DNA of 64,000 bases from assembly GCF_035825295.1 (NCBI RefSeq), contig NZ_JAYMGI010000002.1, positions 1,714,001-1,778,000 of the forward strand. The letters run 5' to 3'. Positions within the stretch are counted from its first letter, which is position 1. Each line of letters starts with the position of its first letter. Positions 54,279 to 63,399 of this stretch are shown here, in pieces. The position numbers and the translations under genes are program-made. Under the pieces are notes generated by a model. That model was not told the origin of the DNA and ran no database searches. It saw only the letters and a list, made by a program, of their open reading frames with translations. The DNA is from Actinacidiphila sp. DG2A-62. GTDB lineage: Bacteria > Actinomycetota > Actinomycetes > Streptomycetales > Streptomycetaceae.

Positions 54279-57005
54279 TCAGTGCGCGGCCGACTCCCAG
54301 TCCGGGCCCGAACCGACCGACACGTCCAGCGGGGCCCGCAGCGGGTACGCACCCGCCATCTCCCGGCGCACCAGCTCCTCCACCTGCGCCCGCTCGCCCG
54401 GCGCGACCTCCAGCACGATCTCGTCGTGCACCTGGAGCAGCATCCGCGAGCGCAGCGAGGCGCCGGCCAGCGCCCGGTCCACCCGCAGCATCGCGATCTT
54501 CACGATGTCCGCCGCCGAGCCCTGGATCGGTGCGTTCAGCGCCATCCGCTCGGCCATCTCGCGGCGCTGCCGGTTGTCGCTGTTCAGGTCCGGCAGATAG
54601 CGGCGGCGGCCGAGCAGCGTCTCGGTGTACCCGGTGCCGCGGGCCTCCTCCACCACCCGGTGCAGATAGTCCCGCACACCGCCGAACCGCTCGAAGTAGG
54701 TGTCCATCAGAGCGCGCGCCTCGGCCGCCTCGATGCCCAACTGCTGCGACAGGCCGAACGCCGACAGACCATAGGCCAGGCCGTACGACATCGCCTTGAT
54801 CTTGCGGCGCATCTCGGCGTCCACTTGGTCGCGCGGCACCGAGAACACCTGCGAGCCGACCGTGGTGTGCAGGTCCTCGCCCGAGGTGAACGCGGCGATC
54901 AGGCCCTCGTCCTCCGACAGGTGGGCCATCACCCGCAGCTCGATCTGGCTGTAGTCCGCGGTCAGCAGCGACTCGTACCCCTCCCCCACCACGAAGCCGC
55001 GGCGGATCGCCCGGCCCTCGTCGGTGCGGATCGGGACGTTCTGCAGATTCGGGTCGGTCGACGACAGCCGGCCGGTGGCCGCGACGGTCTGGCTGAAGGT
55101 GGTGTGGATGCGCCCGTCCGGCGCCACCGTCTTGACCAGGCCCTCCACGGTCACCCGCAGCTTGGCCTGCTCCCGGTGCCGCAGCATGATCACCGGCAGG
55201 TCGTGCTCGGTCTGCGCGGCCAGCCACGCCAGCGCGTCGGCGTCCGTGGTGTAACCGGTCTTGGTCTTCTTCGTCTTCGGCAGGCCCAGCTCACCGAAGA
55301 GCACCTCCTGCAACTGCTTCGGCGAGCCCAGGTTGAACTCATGGCCGACCGAGGCGTGCGCCTCGCCCACCGCGTGCTGCACCGCCGCCGCGAACTGCTG
55401 CTCCAGACCCTCCAGATGCGGCCGGTCGGCCGCGATGCCGGCCCGCTCCATCCGCGCCAGCAACGAGGACGTCGGCAGCTCCACGTCATGCAGCAGCTCC
55501 GCCGCGCCCACCTCCGGCAGCCGCTCCGCGAACACCTCGCCCAGATCAAGGACCGTACGCGCCTGCACCATCAGCGCCTGCGCCGCCGCGGCCTCGGCGT
55601 CCTCCCCCTCGCCCTCCTCGCCGAACGCCAACTGCCCGCTGCCGCCCTCGGCCGGCGCCAGCTCCCGGCCCAGATACTCCACCGACAGCACGTCCAGCGC
55701 GAAAGACCGGCGACCGGGCTTGATCAGATACGCCGCCAGCGCCGTGCACATGGTGATCCCGGCGATCCGCCAGCCGTGCTCGGCGAACACCCGCTCGGCG
55801 TTCTTCGCGTTGTGCAGCACCTTCGCCCGGTCCGCGTCGGCCAGCCACGCGGCGAACGCCTTCTCGTCGGTCTCGTCCAGCCCCGCCGGGTCGAACCACG
55901 CGGCCTCCTCGCCGGCCGCCAGCGCCACCTGCGTCACACTGCCGCTGCCCAGCGCCCAGGTGTCCACACTGGCCAGGCCCACCGGCACCCCGGCATGCCG
56001 CTCCAGCCAGCCCGGCAGCTCACCGGCCGCCAGCACCTCACCCGCCACGGCGACGCCCTCGGCGATCGCCGCCTCCTCCTGCTCCATGCCCGGGTCCGCG
56101 GCGAACAGCCGCTCCCGGAAGTTCGGATTGCGGAACTCCAGCGTGTCCAGCACCGTCGACAGCGACGTCCGGTCGTAGGGCGCCCGCTCCAACTGCTCGG
56201 GCGTGCTGTGCAACGGCACGTCCCTGACCATCTCGGTCAGCCGGCGGTTCAGCTTCACCGCGTCCAGATGGGCCCGCAGATTGTCCCCCGCCTTGCCCTT
56301 CACCTCGTCCACCCGCTCGCACAGCTCCGCGAACGACCCGAACTGCACGATCCACTTGGCCGCGGTCTTCTCGCCGACCCCCGGAATCCCGGGCAGATTG
56401 TCCGACGGATCGCCGCGCAACGCCGCGAAATCCGGGTACTGCGCCGGGGTCAGGCCGTACTTCTCCTCCACCTTCGCCGGGGTGTAGCGCGTCAGCTCCG
56501 ACACGCCCTTCGTCGGGTACAGGACCGTGACGTGGTCCGAGACCAGCTGGAAGGAGTCCCGGTCACCGGTGACGATCAGCACCTCGTACCCCAGCGCCTC
56601 CGCCTGCGTGGCCAGCGTGGCGATCACGTCGTCCGCCTCGAAGCCGTCCACCGCGAACCGCGGCACCCGCATCGCGTCCAGCATCTCGCCGATCAGCTCG
56701 ACCTGGCTGCGGAACTCGTCCGGCGTCTTGGAACGCGTCGCCTTGTACTCCGGATACTCGTCGAACCGCCAGGTCTTGCGCGACACGTCGAACGCCACCG
56801 CCAGATGCGTCGGCCGTTCGTCACGCAGCGTGTTCGACAGCATGGAGGTGAAGCCGTACACGGCGTTCGTCGGCTGACCCGTGACGGTGCTGAAATTCTC
56901 CACGGGCAGCGCGTAGAACGCCCGGTACGCCAGCGAGTGCCCGTCCAGCAGCATCAGCCGCGGGCGGTCGGTCGTCGTCTTCGATGCGGATGCTTTCTCT
57001 GCCAC
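54279..57005 (-). CDS. polA: DNA polymerase I
   Basis: 908 residues. N-terminal 5'-3' exonuclease (LLDGHSLAYRAFYALPV; IVTGDRDSFQLVSD; LRGDPSDNLPGIPGVGEKTA), a degenerate 3'-5' exonuclease-like middle (acidic proofreading residues not evident, as usual in actinobacteria), and the polymerase: motif A LLTADYSQIELRVMAHL, motif B RRKIKAMSYGLAYGLS, motif C LLQVHDEIVLEV. It fills gaps after excision repair, fitting the uvr genes nearby. GTG 57005 with GGGAGG upstream gives VAEKASASKTTTDRPRLML. Confidence 0.97.
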   Translation of the reverse strand: MAEKASASKTTTDRPRLMLLDGHSLAYRAFYALPVENFSTVTGQPTNAVYGFTSMLSNTLRDERPTHLAVAFDVSRKTWRFDEYPEYKATRSKTPDEFRSQVELIGEMLDAMRVPRFAVDGFEADDVIATLATQAEALGYEVLIVTGDRDSFQLVSDHVTVLYPTKGVSELTRYTPAKVEEKYGLTPAQYPDFAALRGDPSDNLPGIPGVGEKTAAKWIVQFGSFAELCERVDEVKGKAGDNLRAHLDAVKLNRRLTEMVRDVPLHSTPEQLERAPYDRTSLSTVLDTLEFRNPNFRERLFAADPGMEQEEAAIAEGVAVAGEVLAAGELPGWLERHAGVPVGLASVDTWALGSGSVTQVALAAGEEAAWFDPAGLDETDEKAFAAWLADADRAKVLHNAKNAERVFAEHGWRIAGITMCTALAAYLIKPGRRSFALDVLSVEYLGRELAPAEGGSGQLAFGEEGEGEDAEAAAAQALMVQARTVLDLGEVFAERLPEVGAAELLHDVELPTSSLLARMERAGIAADRPHLEGLEQQFAAAVQHAVGEAHASVGHEFNLGSPKQLQEVLFGELGLPKTKKTKTGYTTDADALAWLAAQTEHDLPVIMLRHREQAKLRVTVEGLVKTVAPDGRIHTTFSQTVAATGRLSSTDPNLQNVPIRTDEGRAIRRGFVVGEGYESLLTADYSQIELRVMAHLSEDEGLIAAFTSGEDLHTTVGSQVFSVPRDQVDAEMRRKIKAMSYGLAYGLSAFGLSQQLGIEAAEARALMDTYFERFGGVRDYLHRVVEEARGTGYTETLLGRRRYLPDLNSDNRQRREMAERMALNAPIQGSAADIVKIAMLRVDRALAGASLRSRMLLQVHDEIVLEVAPGERAQVEELVRREMAGAYPLRAPLDVSVGSGPDWESAAH

Positions 57006-57108
57006 GCCCCCGATCCTCCCACGGTGGTGTGACATCCCCCGCGCACCGCCCGCCCACGGCCACCGCCCCGGCGGCGATCGCACCGCGAAACAGTGGCAGG
57101 ATCGACAC

Positions 57109-59403
57109 ATGGCGAAGAAGCCCCCCTCAGGCGACCCCGTCCAGGACGCGCCGCACGTCACCGCGCCGCAGCACGCCGCCGCGGGACTGCCCGCGGTCGC
57201 CCACACCATGAAGACCGCCCGCGCCCAGATGGGCGCCCGCCGCACCGCCCTCACCCTGCTGCGCGTCAACCAGAAACAGGGCTTCGACTGCCCCGGCTGC
57301 GCCTGGCCCGAGGGCGACCACCGGCACACCTTCGAATTCTGCGAGAACGGCGCCAAAGCCGTCGCCGAAGAGGCCACACTGCGCCGCGTCACCCCGGAGT
57401 TCTTCGCCGAGCACCCCGTCGCCGACCTCGCCCGCCGCAGCGGCTACTGGCTCGGCCAGCAGGGCCGCATCACCCAGCCGATGTACCTCGCCGACGGCGC
57501 CGACCACTACCAGGCCATCCCCTGGGAACGCGCCTTCGCCCTCATCGCCGAGGAACTCCACGCCCTGGACACCCCCGACCAGGCCGTCTTCTACACCTCC
57601 GGGCGCACCAGCAACGAAGCCGCCTTCCTCCTCCAGCTCTTCGCCCGCGCATTCGGCACCAACAACCTCCCCGACTGCTCCAACATGTGCCACGAGTCCT
57701 CGGGCTCCGCACTCACCGAGACCCTCGGCGTCGGCAAGGGCAGCGTGCTGCTCGACGACCTCCACCAGGCCGAGCTGATCATCGTCGCCGGCCAGAACCC
57801 CGGCACCAACCACCCGCGCATGCTGTCCGCGCTGGAGAAGGCCAAACGCGGCGGCGCCCGCATCGTCAGCGTCAACCCGCTGCCCGAAGCCGGCCTCGAA
57901 CGCTTCAAGAACCCGCAAACCGCGACCGGACTCGCCGGCCCCGGCACCCCCCTCGCCGACCTCCACCTGCCCATCCGGCTCGGCGGCGACCAAGCGCTGT
58001 TCCGCGCCCTCGGCCGCCTCCTGCTGGAAGCCGACGCCGTCGACCACGACTTCATCGCCCAGCACACCCACGGCTTCGACGCCTACCAGGCCGCCGCACG
58101 CGCCGCCGACTGGGACGAGACCACCCGCGCCACCGGCCTCACCCGCGCCGAGATCGACCGGCTCTTCGCCCTCCTCGCCGCCTCCCGGCGCACCGTCGTC
58201 TGCTGGGCGATGGGCCTGACCCAGCACAAACACGCCGTGGCCACCATCCGCGAAGTCGTCAACGTCCTGCTGCTGCAAGGAAACATCGGCCGACCCGGCG
58301 CCGGCGTCTGCCCCGTCCGCGGCCACTCCAACGTCCAGGGCGACCGCACCATGGGCATCTTCGAACGGCCCGCCCCCGCCTTCCTCGACGCGCTGCGCGA
58401 CGAATTCGGCTTCGAACCCCCACGCGAGCACGGCCTCGACGTGGTCCGCGCCATCCGCGCCCTGCGCGACGGCCGAGCCCACGTCTTCTTCGCCATGGGC
58501 GGCAACTTCGTCGCCGCCACCCCCGACACCGACGTCACCGAGGCCGCCGTGCGCCGCGCCCGGCTCACCGTCCACGTCTCCACCAAACTCAACCGCTCGC
58601 ACGCCGTCACCGGCGCCCGCGCCCTCATCCTGCCCACCCTCGGCCGCACCGAGAAGGACCGGCAGGCCACCGGCGAACAGTTCGTCACCGTCGAGGACTC
58701 CATGGGCATGGTGCACGCCTCCCGCGGCGGCCTCGCCCCCGCCTCCCCCCACCTGCTCTCCGAACCCGCCATCGTCAGCCGCCTGGCCCGCGCCGTCCTC
58801 GGCCCGCACAGCACCATCCCCTGGGCCGACTTCGAACGCGACTACGACCTGATCCGCGACCGCATCGCCCGCGTCGTGCCCGGCTTCGACGACTTCAACA
58901 CCAAGGTGCGCCGCCCCGGCGGCTTCACCCTCCCGCACGCGCCCCGCGACAGCCGCACCTTCCCCACCGCCACCGGCAAGGCCAACTTCACCGCCGCGCC
59001 CGTGGAGTACCCGGACGTGCCGCAAGGGCGGCTGCTGCTCCAGACACTGCGCTCGCACGACCAGTACAACACCACCGTCTACGGCCTCGACGACCGCTAC
59101 CGCGGCATCAGGAACGGCCGCCGAGTGGTCCTCGTCCACCCCGACGACGCCGCCGCCGCCGGCCTGGCCGACGGCGACTACGCCGACCTGGTCAGCGAAT
59201 GGACCGACGGCAGCGAACGCCGCGCACCCGGCTTCCGCGTCGTCCCCTACCCCACACCGCGCGGCTGCGCCGCCGCGTACTACCCCGAGACCAACGTCCT
59301 CATCCCGCTGGACCACACCGCGGACACCAGCAACACCCCGGCCGCCAAGTCCGTGGTGATCCGCCTGGAGCGCACCGCGACCGCCGGACGCACCACCACC
59401 TGA
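57109..59403 (+). CDS. FdhF/YdeP family molybdopterin oxidoreductase
   Basis: 764 residues of the formate-dehydrogenase-like molybdopterin family (YdeP branch). Near the N-terminus GFDCPGCAWPEGDHRHTFEF (cysteines 61, 64, 78) is the reduced cluster region; CSNMCHESSG lies where the molybdenum ligand is found; the C-terminal cofactor-binding domain (LLLQTLRSHDQYNTTVYGLD) is present. Electron acceptor and substrate are unknown; E. coli YdeP supports acid resistance. ATG 57109 gives MAKKPPSGDPVQD. Divergent from polA. The thioesterase gene follows after 20 bases. Confidence 0.93.
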   Translation: MAKKPPSGDPVQDAPHVTAPQHAAAGLPAVAHTMKTARAQMGARRTALTLLRVNQKQGFDCPGCAWPEGDHRHTFEFCENGAKAVAEEATLRRVTPEFFAEHPVADLARRSGYWLGQQGRITQPMYLADGADHYQAIPWERAFALIAEELHALDTPDQAVFYTSGRTSNEAAFLLQLFARAFGTNNLPDCSNMCHESSGSALTETLGVGKGSVLLDDLHQAELIIVAGQNPGTNHPRMLSALEKAKRGGARIVSVNPLPEAGLERFKNPQTATGLAGPGTPLADLHLPIRLGGDQALFRALGRLLLEADAVDHDFIAQHTHGFDAYQAAARAADWDETTRATGLTRAEIDRLFALLAASRRTVVCWAMGLTQHKHAVATIREVVNVLLLQGNIGRPGAGVCPVRGHSNVQGDRTMGIFERPAPAFLDALRDEFGFEPPREHGLDVVRAIRALRDGRAHVFFAMGGNFVAATPDTDVTEAAVRRARLTVHVSTKLNRSHAVTGARALILPTLGRTEKDRQATGEQFVTVEDSMGMVHASRGGLAPASPHLLSEPAIVSRLARAVLGPHSTIPWADFERDYDLIRDRIARVVPGFDDFNTKVRRPGGFTLPHAPRDSRTFPTATGKANFTAAPVEYPDVPQGRLLLQTLRSHDQYNTTVYGLDDRYRGIRNGRRVVLVHPDDAAAAGLADGDYADLVSEWTDGSERRAPGFRVVPYPTPRGCAAAYYPETNVLIPLDHTADTSNTPAAKSVVIRLERTATAGRTTT

Positions 59404-59423
59404 ACGAAACGGAGCACAACCGC

Positions 59424-59909
59424 ATGGTCGAGCAGACCGCAATCGCCCTCCCGCCGGAGATCCTGGAGCAGTACGCCGGCATCGGCGTCGACCTCCGGGC
59501 GCTGTTCTCGGCAGGCGCGCTCGGGGAGCGGATGGGCATCCGCGTCCTGGAGGCGTCACCGGAGAAGGTGGTCGGGGTCATGCCCGTCGAGGGCAACACC
59601 CAGCCGTACGGACTGCTGCACGGCGGCGCCTCCGCGGCCCTCGCGGAGACCCTCGGGTCGGTCGGCGCGATGCTGCACGGCGGACCCGGCAAGATCGCGG
59701 TCGGCGTCGACCTCAACGCCACGCACCACCGCGGCCTGCGCACCGGGACGGTCACCGGAACCGCCGTCCCGGTCCACCGCGGCCGCTCCTCCGCCACCTA
59801 CGAGGTCGCGATCACCGACGACGCGACCGGCCGCCGCGTCTGCACCGCCCGCCTCACCTGCATGCTCCGCCCGGCCACGCCCCCGACACCGCCGGCGCCC
59901 GCCTCCTGA
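59424..59909 (+). CDS. PaaI family (hotdog) thioesterase
   Basis: 161 residues with the hotdog motif NTQPYGLLHGGASAALAETL (about 52-71) and VGVDLNATHHRGL, the substrate-side features of PaaI-like acyl-CoA thioesterases such as those acting on phenylacetyl-CoA or 1,4-dihydroxy-2-naphthoyl-CoA. ATG 59424 follows GGAG at a normal distance. It lies behind the molybdoenzyme gene and may share its transcript; no functional link is evident. Confidence 0.92.
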   Translation: MVEQTAIALPPEILEQYAGIGVDLRALFSAGALGERMGIRVLEASPEKVVGVMPVEGNTQPYGLLHGGASAALAETLGSVGAMLHGGPGKIAVGVDLNATHHRGLRTGTVTGTAVPVHRGRSSATYEVAITDDATGRRVCTARLTCMLRPATPPTPPAPAS

Positions 59910-59927
59910 CCGCCCGGCCTCCGACTC

Positions 59928-60710
59928 TCAGGACTTCGCCCCGACGTGGCGGTCCATCAACGCGACCGAGCCCTTGCGCGCCACCGAGACGTTGGTGGGC
60001 CGCCCGCGCGGCCGTGCCACCCGCCACTCCACCCCCACCTTGTCGAGGGTCTCGCCGTACAGCCGGAGGATGTCGCCCGAGACGTTCGTGAAGAAGTACC
60101 GCGGGTACTCGTACCGCTTCCGCACGCCGCCGACCAGGCGCTCCGTCCAGTTGACGATCCGGCACCCGTCCGAGTGCACCAGCCCGCGGATGAACTCCCA
60201 CGGGTGGGCGTCGACGATCTCCTGCTGCCAGGCCCCCAGCGCGATGACCCGCTCATGCTTCCGCCCGGGGCCGTGCTGGGGGAACATGCACACCAGGTGC
60301 TTGGAGTACACCTTCACGTTGTGACACCCCTGCTTGCGGGCCCTGCAGGTGCGGTTGCCCGGGAAGACCGCCCGCATCGCCTGCTCGACCGCGTCCATCA
60401 CGCCCGGCCACTTGTCGTCGCAGGTGATCATCAGACTGGGAACCCGGTGGCCGGAGGCTTGGACGATGTGGCCGTCTCCGAGGTAGAACCCGAGCAGCAG
60501 ACTGTAGGCGGCGCGGTCCAGCGGACGGCCGTCGCAGCGCGGGCAGGATCGGTCCGGGCGTCCGGGGCTCTCGCCGCGTCGCGCGCGATCGAGGTGCGCC
60601 CAGTAGCTGATCGTCCCCGCGGGAACCTGTAAGCGGCGGCCGGCCTCGGCGTTGGACACGCCCGCTCGGACGAGGTCGATGGCCTGGCGACGGATCTCGG
60701 AAGAGTGCAT
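59928..60710 (-). CDS. HTH protein with two LAGLIDADG-like motifs (homing-endonuclease-like)
   Basis: 260 residues. A helix-turn-helix of resolvase/transposase type (RRQAIDLVRAGVSNAEAGRR, then LQVPAGTISYWAHL, residues 7-40) is followed by a small CPRCDG element (56-61) and two motifs of LAGLIDADG form, LLLGFYLGDG (71-80) and FIRGLVHSDG (173-182), each ending in the acidic residue that would bind metal. This is the layout of a single-chain homing endonuclease or a regulator derived from one, like WhiA. It sits 89 bases from tRNA-Leu(CAA), stand-alone, not inside an intron or intein. ATG 60710; ATG 60740 is an alternative. Neither has a good ribosome site. Confidence 0.7.
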   Translation of the reverse strand: MHSSEIRRQAIDLVRAGVSNAEAGRRLQVPAGTISYWAHLDRARRGESPGRPDRSCPRCDGRPLDRAAYSLLLGFYLGDGHIVQASGHRVPSLMITCDDKWPGVMDAVEQAMRAVFPGNRTCRARKQGCHNVKVYSKHLVCMFPQHGPGRKHERVIALGAWQQEIVDAHPWEFIRGLVHSDGCRIVNWTERLVGGVRKRYEYPRYFFTNVSGDILRLYGETLDKVGVEWRVARPRGRPTNVSVARKGSVALMDRHVGAKS

Positions 60711-60799
60711 GGTTCGACTGTGCCGAACCTTTGCGCACATGTGTACGAATCCGAGCGAAGATCACCATGTTCAGTGATCTTGCTAAGGAGTCCTTTGGG

Positions 60800-60882
60800 T
60801 GCCGGGTGCGGGATTCGAACCCGCACGTCCTTTCGGACAGATGTGTTTGAGACATCAGCGTCTGCCGTTCCGCCAACCCGGC
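60800..60882 (-). tRNA. tRNA-Leu, anticodon CAA
   Basis: Minus-strand cloverleaf: acceptor GCCGGGT pairs with ACCCGGC, discriminator A at 60800; anticodon stem GATGT/ACATC with loop CTCAAAC, so anticodon CAA reading UUG; a long variable arm (TGTCCGAAAGGACG) as expected of class II leucine tRNAs; T arm GTGCGGGTTCGAATCCCGCAC. CCA is not encoded. It is not the developmental bldA tRNA (anticodon UAA). No duplicated 3' end was noticed nearby that would mark an integrated element. Confidence 0.96.
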
Positions 60883-60972
60883 CGGGTTGCGAGGGCAAGC
60901 GTACCGCGTGGGTGAGAGCCGCCGCAGCTAGGTAGGCTCTACATGCAGCACTCCGCCTAACCGAGGAGCACC

Positions 60973-61623
60973 GTGAGCGGCCCCGAAGAGACACCGCGTC
61001 GTCGAGATGACCAGCCTCGGGAGGAGGCGGAGGCGCATGTGCCGCCGCTGACGACGCGTGTCGTCCTCGCGGAGGACGAGGCGCTGATCCGGCTGGATCT
61101 GAAGGAGATGCTGGAGGAGGAGGGCTACTCCGTGGTCGGCGAGGCCGGCGACGGGGAGACGGCCGTGAAGCTCGCCGAGGAGCTGCGGCCGGATCTGGTG
61201 ATCCTGGACGTGAAGATGCCGGTGCTCGACGGCATCTCGGCGGCGGAGCGGATCGCGGGCGAGAAGATCGCCCCGGTGCTGATGCTGACGGCGTTCTCGC
61301 AGCGTGAGCTGGTGGAGCGGGCCAGGGACGCGGGGGCGATGGCGTATCTGGTGAAGCCGTTCAGCAAGAGCGACGTGGTGCCGGCGATCGAGATGGCGGT
61401 GAGCCGGTTCCAGGAGCTGCGCGCGCTGGAGGCGGAGATCGCCGATCTGTCGCAGCGGCTGGAGACGCGCAAGCTGGTGGACCGGGCGAAGAGCGTGCTG
61501 CAGACGAAGTACGGGTTGACGGAGCCCGCGGCGTTCCGGTGGATTCAGAAGACGTCGATGGACCGGCGGATGTCGATGCAGGCGGTGGCGCAGGCGGTCA
61601 TCGACGAGGTCGCGGAGAAGTAG
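60973..61623 (+). CDS. pdtaR: ANTAR-domain response regulator (PdtaR-like)
   Basis: 216 residues. The receiver domain (about 28-145) has the acidic pair E34/D35, phosphoacceptor D79 in VILDVKMP, T106 and K128. The ANTAR RNA-binding domain at the end (VDRAKSVLQTKYGLTEPAAF, then RWIQKTSMDRRMSM) binds paired hexaloop hairpins in mRNA leaders to prevent termination; PdtaR in mycobacteria works with the kinase PdtaS, which is not adjacent here. GTG 60973 follows GAGGAG. A -10-like TAGGCT lies at 60933-60938. The gene ends in a strong terminator. Confidence 0.95.
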   Translation: MSGPEETPRRRDDQPREEAEAHVPPLTTRVVLAEDEALIRLDLKEMLEEEGYSVVGEAGDGETAVKLAEELRPDLVILDVKMPVLDGISAAERIAGEKIAPVLMLTAFSQRELVERARDAGAMAYLVKPFSKSDVVPAIEMAVSRFQELRALEAEIADLSQRLETRKLVDRAKSVLQTKYGLTEPAAFRWIQKTSMDRRMSMQAVAQAVIDEVAEK

Positions 61624-61642
61624 CCTGCCGCTGGCCGTGCGC

Positions 61643-61680
61643 GGGAGGGGCCCGCACCGAGGTCGGTGCGGGCCCCTCCC
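61643..61680. terminator. Bidirectional terminator between pdtaR and livF
   Basis: GGGAGGGGCCCGCACCGA at 61643-61660 pairs over all 18 positions with the exact complement at 61663-61680, around two bases. It sits 20 bases after the pdtaR stop and 39 bases after that of livF. Confidence 0.88.
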
Positions 61681-61718
61681 GTGTGCGGCCGCGGTGGTGC
61701 GTGGTGCGGCCGGGGGTG

Positions 61719-62434
61719 TCAGTCCTCGCCGAGGTAGGTCTTGCGGACGCCCTCGTCGTGGAGGAGTTCCTGTCCGGTGCCGGACAGCTTGATCGCGCCG
61801 ATCTCCATCACGTGGGCCTGGTCGGCGAGCGAGAGCGCGGCCTGCGCGTTCTGTTCGACGAGCAGGATGGTGGTGCCCTGGGACTTCAGCTCCACGATGG
61901 TGGACATGATCTTCTGCATCATGATCGGCGAGAGTCCCATGGAGGGTTCGTCGAGCATGAGCAGTTTGGGCTGGGACATCAGGGCGCGTCCCATGGCGAG
62001 CATCTGCTGTTCGCCGCCGGACATGGTTCCGGCGGCCTGCTTGCGGCGTTCCCCGAGGATGGGGAAGAGGTCGTAGGCGCGCTGGATGTCCTGGGCGATG
62101 CCGGCGGCGTCCTTGCGGAGGTACGCGCCGAGCTTGAGGTTCTCCTCGATGGTGAGCCGGGGAAGATGTGCCGGCCCTCGGGCGAGTGCGCGAGTCCGAG
62201 TGCGACGATCTTGTGCGCGGGGACGCGGGCGAGGGGTTTGCCGTCGAAGACGATGCGGCCGCCGATGGGCTTGAGCAGTCCTGACAGGGTGCGCAGGGTG
62301 GTGGTCTTGCCGGCGCCGTTGGTGCCGATCAGGGTGACGACCTGGCCGGCCTCGACGGAGAAGGAGATGCCTTTGACGGCCTCGATCTTGCCGTAGGCGA
62401 CCCGGAGGTCCTCGACTTCCAGGAGTGCGGTCAT
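61719..62434 (-). pseudogene. livF: Branched-chain amino acid ABC transporter ATPase LivF, -1 frameshift
   Basis: ATP-binding subunit of a LIV-type uptake system. From ATG 62434 the first frame gives Walker A GTNGAGKTTTLRTLSGLL and ends its sense at ALGLAHSPEGRHIFP; the second frame carries MSGGEQQMLAMGRALMSQPK (signature), LLMLDEPSMGLSP (Walker B) and ends KTYLGED at 61719. Adding one base to the G4 run at 62159-62162 restores IFPRLTIEENLKLGAYLRKD and a full protein of about 238 residues. ATGA overlap with livG. No decay otherwise, so an indel error is the first suspicion. Confidence 0.9.
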
Positions 62435-63399
62435 CGGTCGTTCTCCTGCCCGGGCTGTTCCTGCTGTTCTTGCGGCTCCGGTTGTTCGCGCTGCTCCGCC
62501 CGGCCCGGTTGCTCGGGCTGTTCCTGCGGCTGGGCGAGTTCCTGCCGGACCTCCGCGTCGGCCTCGTCGGCGGGTGCGCCCTCGAAGGGTTCGCCGAGGT
62601 AGGCGGCGATGACCCGTTCGTCGTTCTGTACGACGTCGGAGGTGCCCTCGACCAGTTTCTCGCCCTGGACGAGGACGGCGACGCGGTCGCAGAGGTTGAA
62701 GATGAACCGCATGTCGTGCTCGATGACCAGGACGGCGATGCCCTGGTCGCGGATGGCGAAGACGAGTTCCTCGGTGGCCCTGGTCTCCTGCGGGTTCATG
62801 CCGGCGGTGGGCTCGTCGAGCAGCAGCAGTCCGGGCTCGCTGGCCAGTGCACGGGCGATCTCCAGCTTGCGCTGTTCGCCGTAGGGCAGGTTGCGGGCGA
62901 GGTGCTCGGCCTTGTCGGCCAGGCCGGTGAACTCCAGGAGTTCCATGGCCCGGGCGCGGGAGGCGGCTTCGGCCTTGTGGTAGCCGGGGCCGCGGACGAG
63001 CGCGGACAGCAGGCCCTGCTTGGTGCGGGTGTGCCGGCCGACCAGGACGTTCTCCAGCACCGTCATGTTGGCGAAGAGCCGGATGTTCTGGAAGGTGCGG
63101 GCGATGCCGGCCTTGGTGACCAGGTGCGGCTTGGGCGGGAGCACGGTGCCGCGGTAGGTGACGGTGCCCTCGGTGGGCACGTAGAGGCCGGTGAGGCAGT
63201 TGAAGAAGGTCGTCTTGCCGGCGCCGTTGGGGCCGATGAGGCCGACGATCTCGCCGCTGCCGACGGTCAGGGAGACGTCGCGGACGGCGGTGAGGCCGCC
63301 GAAGCGCATGATGACGCCGCTGGCCTGGAGCAGGGCGGACGGTTCGGCGGCCGGGGCCGGTCCTGGCTGGTGTGTGGTGGTGGTCATGGTGTCTTTCAC
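62431..63399 (-). CDS. livG: Branched-chain amino acid ABC transporter ATPase LivG
   Basis: Second ATP-binding subunit. 322 residues: Walker A LIGPNGAGKTTFFN (about 53-66), the LivG-type signature NLPYGEQRKLEIARALASEP, Walker B LLLLDEPTAGMNP, and the H-loop VIEHDMRF. The last 45 residues are a Gln/Glu/Pro repeat tail (QPQEQPEQPGRAEQREQPEP), unusual. GTG 63399 overlaps the livM stop (GTGA); ATG 63387 is an alternative start. Ends in an ATGA overlap with livF. Confidence 0.95.
   Translation of the reverse strand: MKDTMTTTTHQPGPAPAAEPSALLQASGVIMRFGGLTAVRDVSLTVGSGEIVGLIGPNGAGKTTFFNCLTGLYVPTEGTVTYRGTVLPPKPHLVTKAGIARTFQNIRLFANMTVLENVLVGRHTRTKQGLLSALVRGPGYHKAEAASRARAMELLEFTGLADKAEHLARNLPYGEQRKLEIARALASEPGLLLLDEPTAGMNPQETRATEELVFAIRDQGIAVLVIEHDMRFIFNLCDRVAVLVQGEKLVEGTSDVVQNDERVIAAYLGEPFEGAPADEADAEVRQELAQPQEQPEQPGRAEQREQPEPQEQQEQPGQENDR

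Noticed and set aside
60800-60882. Integrated element at tRNA-Leu
   Set aside because: No duplicated tRNA 3' end, integrase or excisionase gene was found on either side; the adjacent LAGLIDADG gene alone does not make an integrative element.
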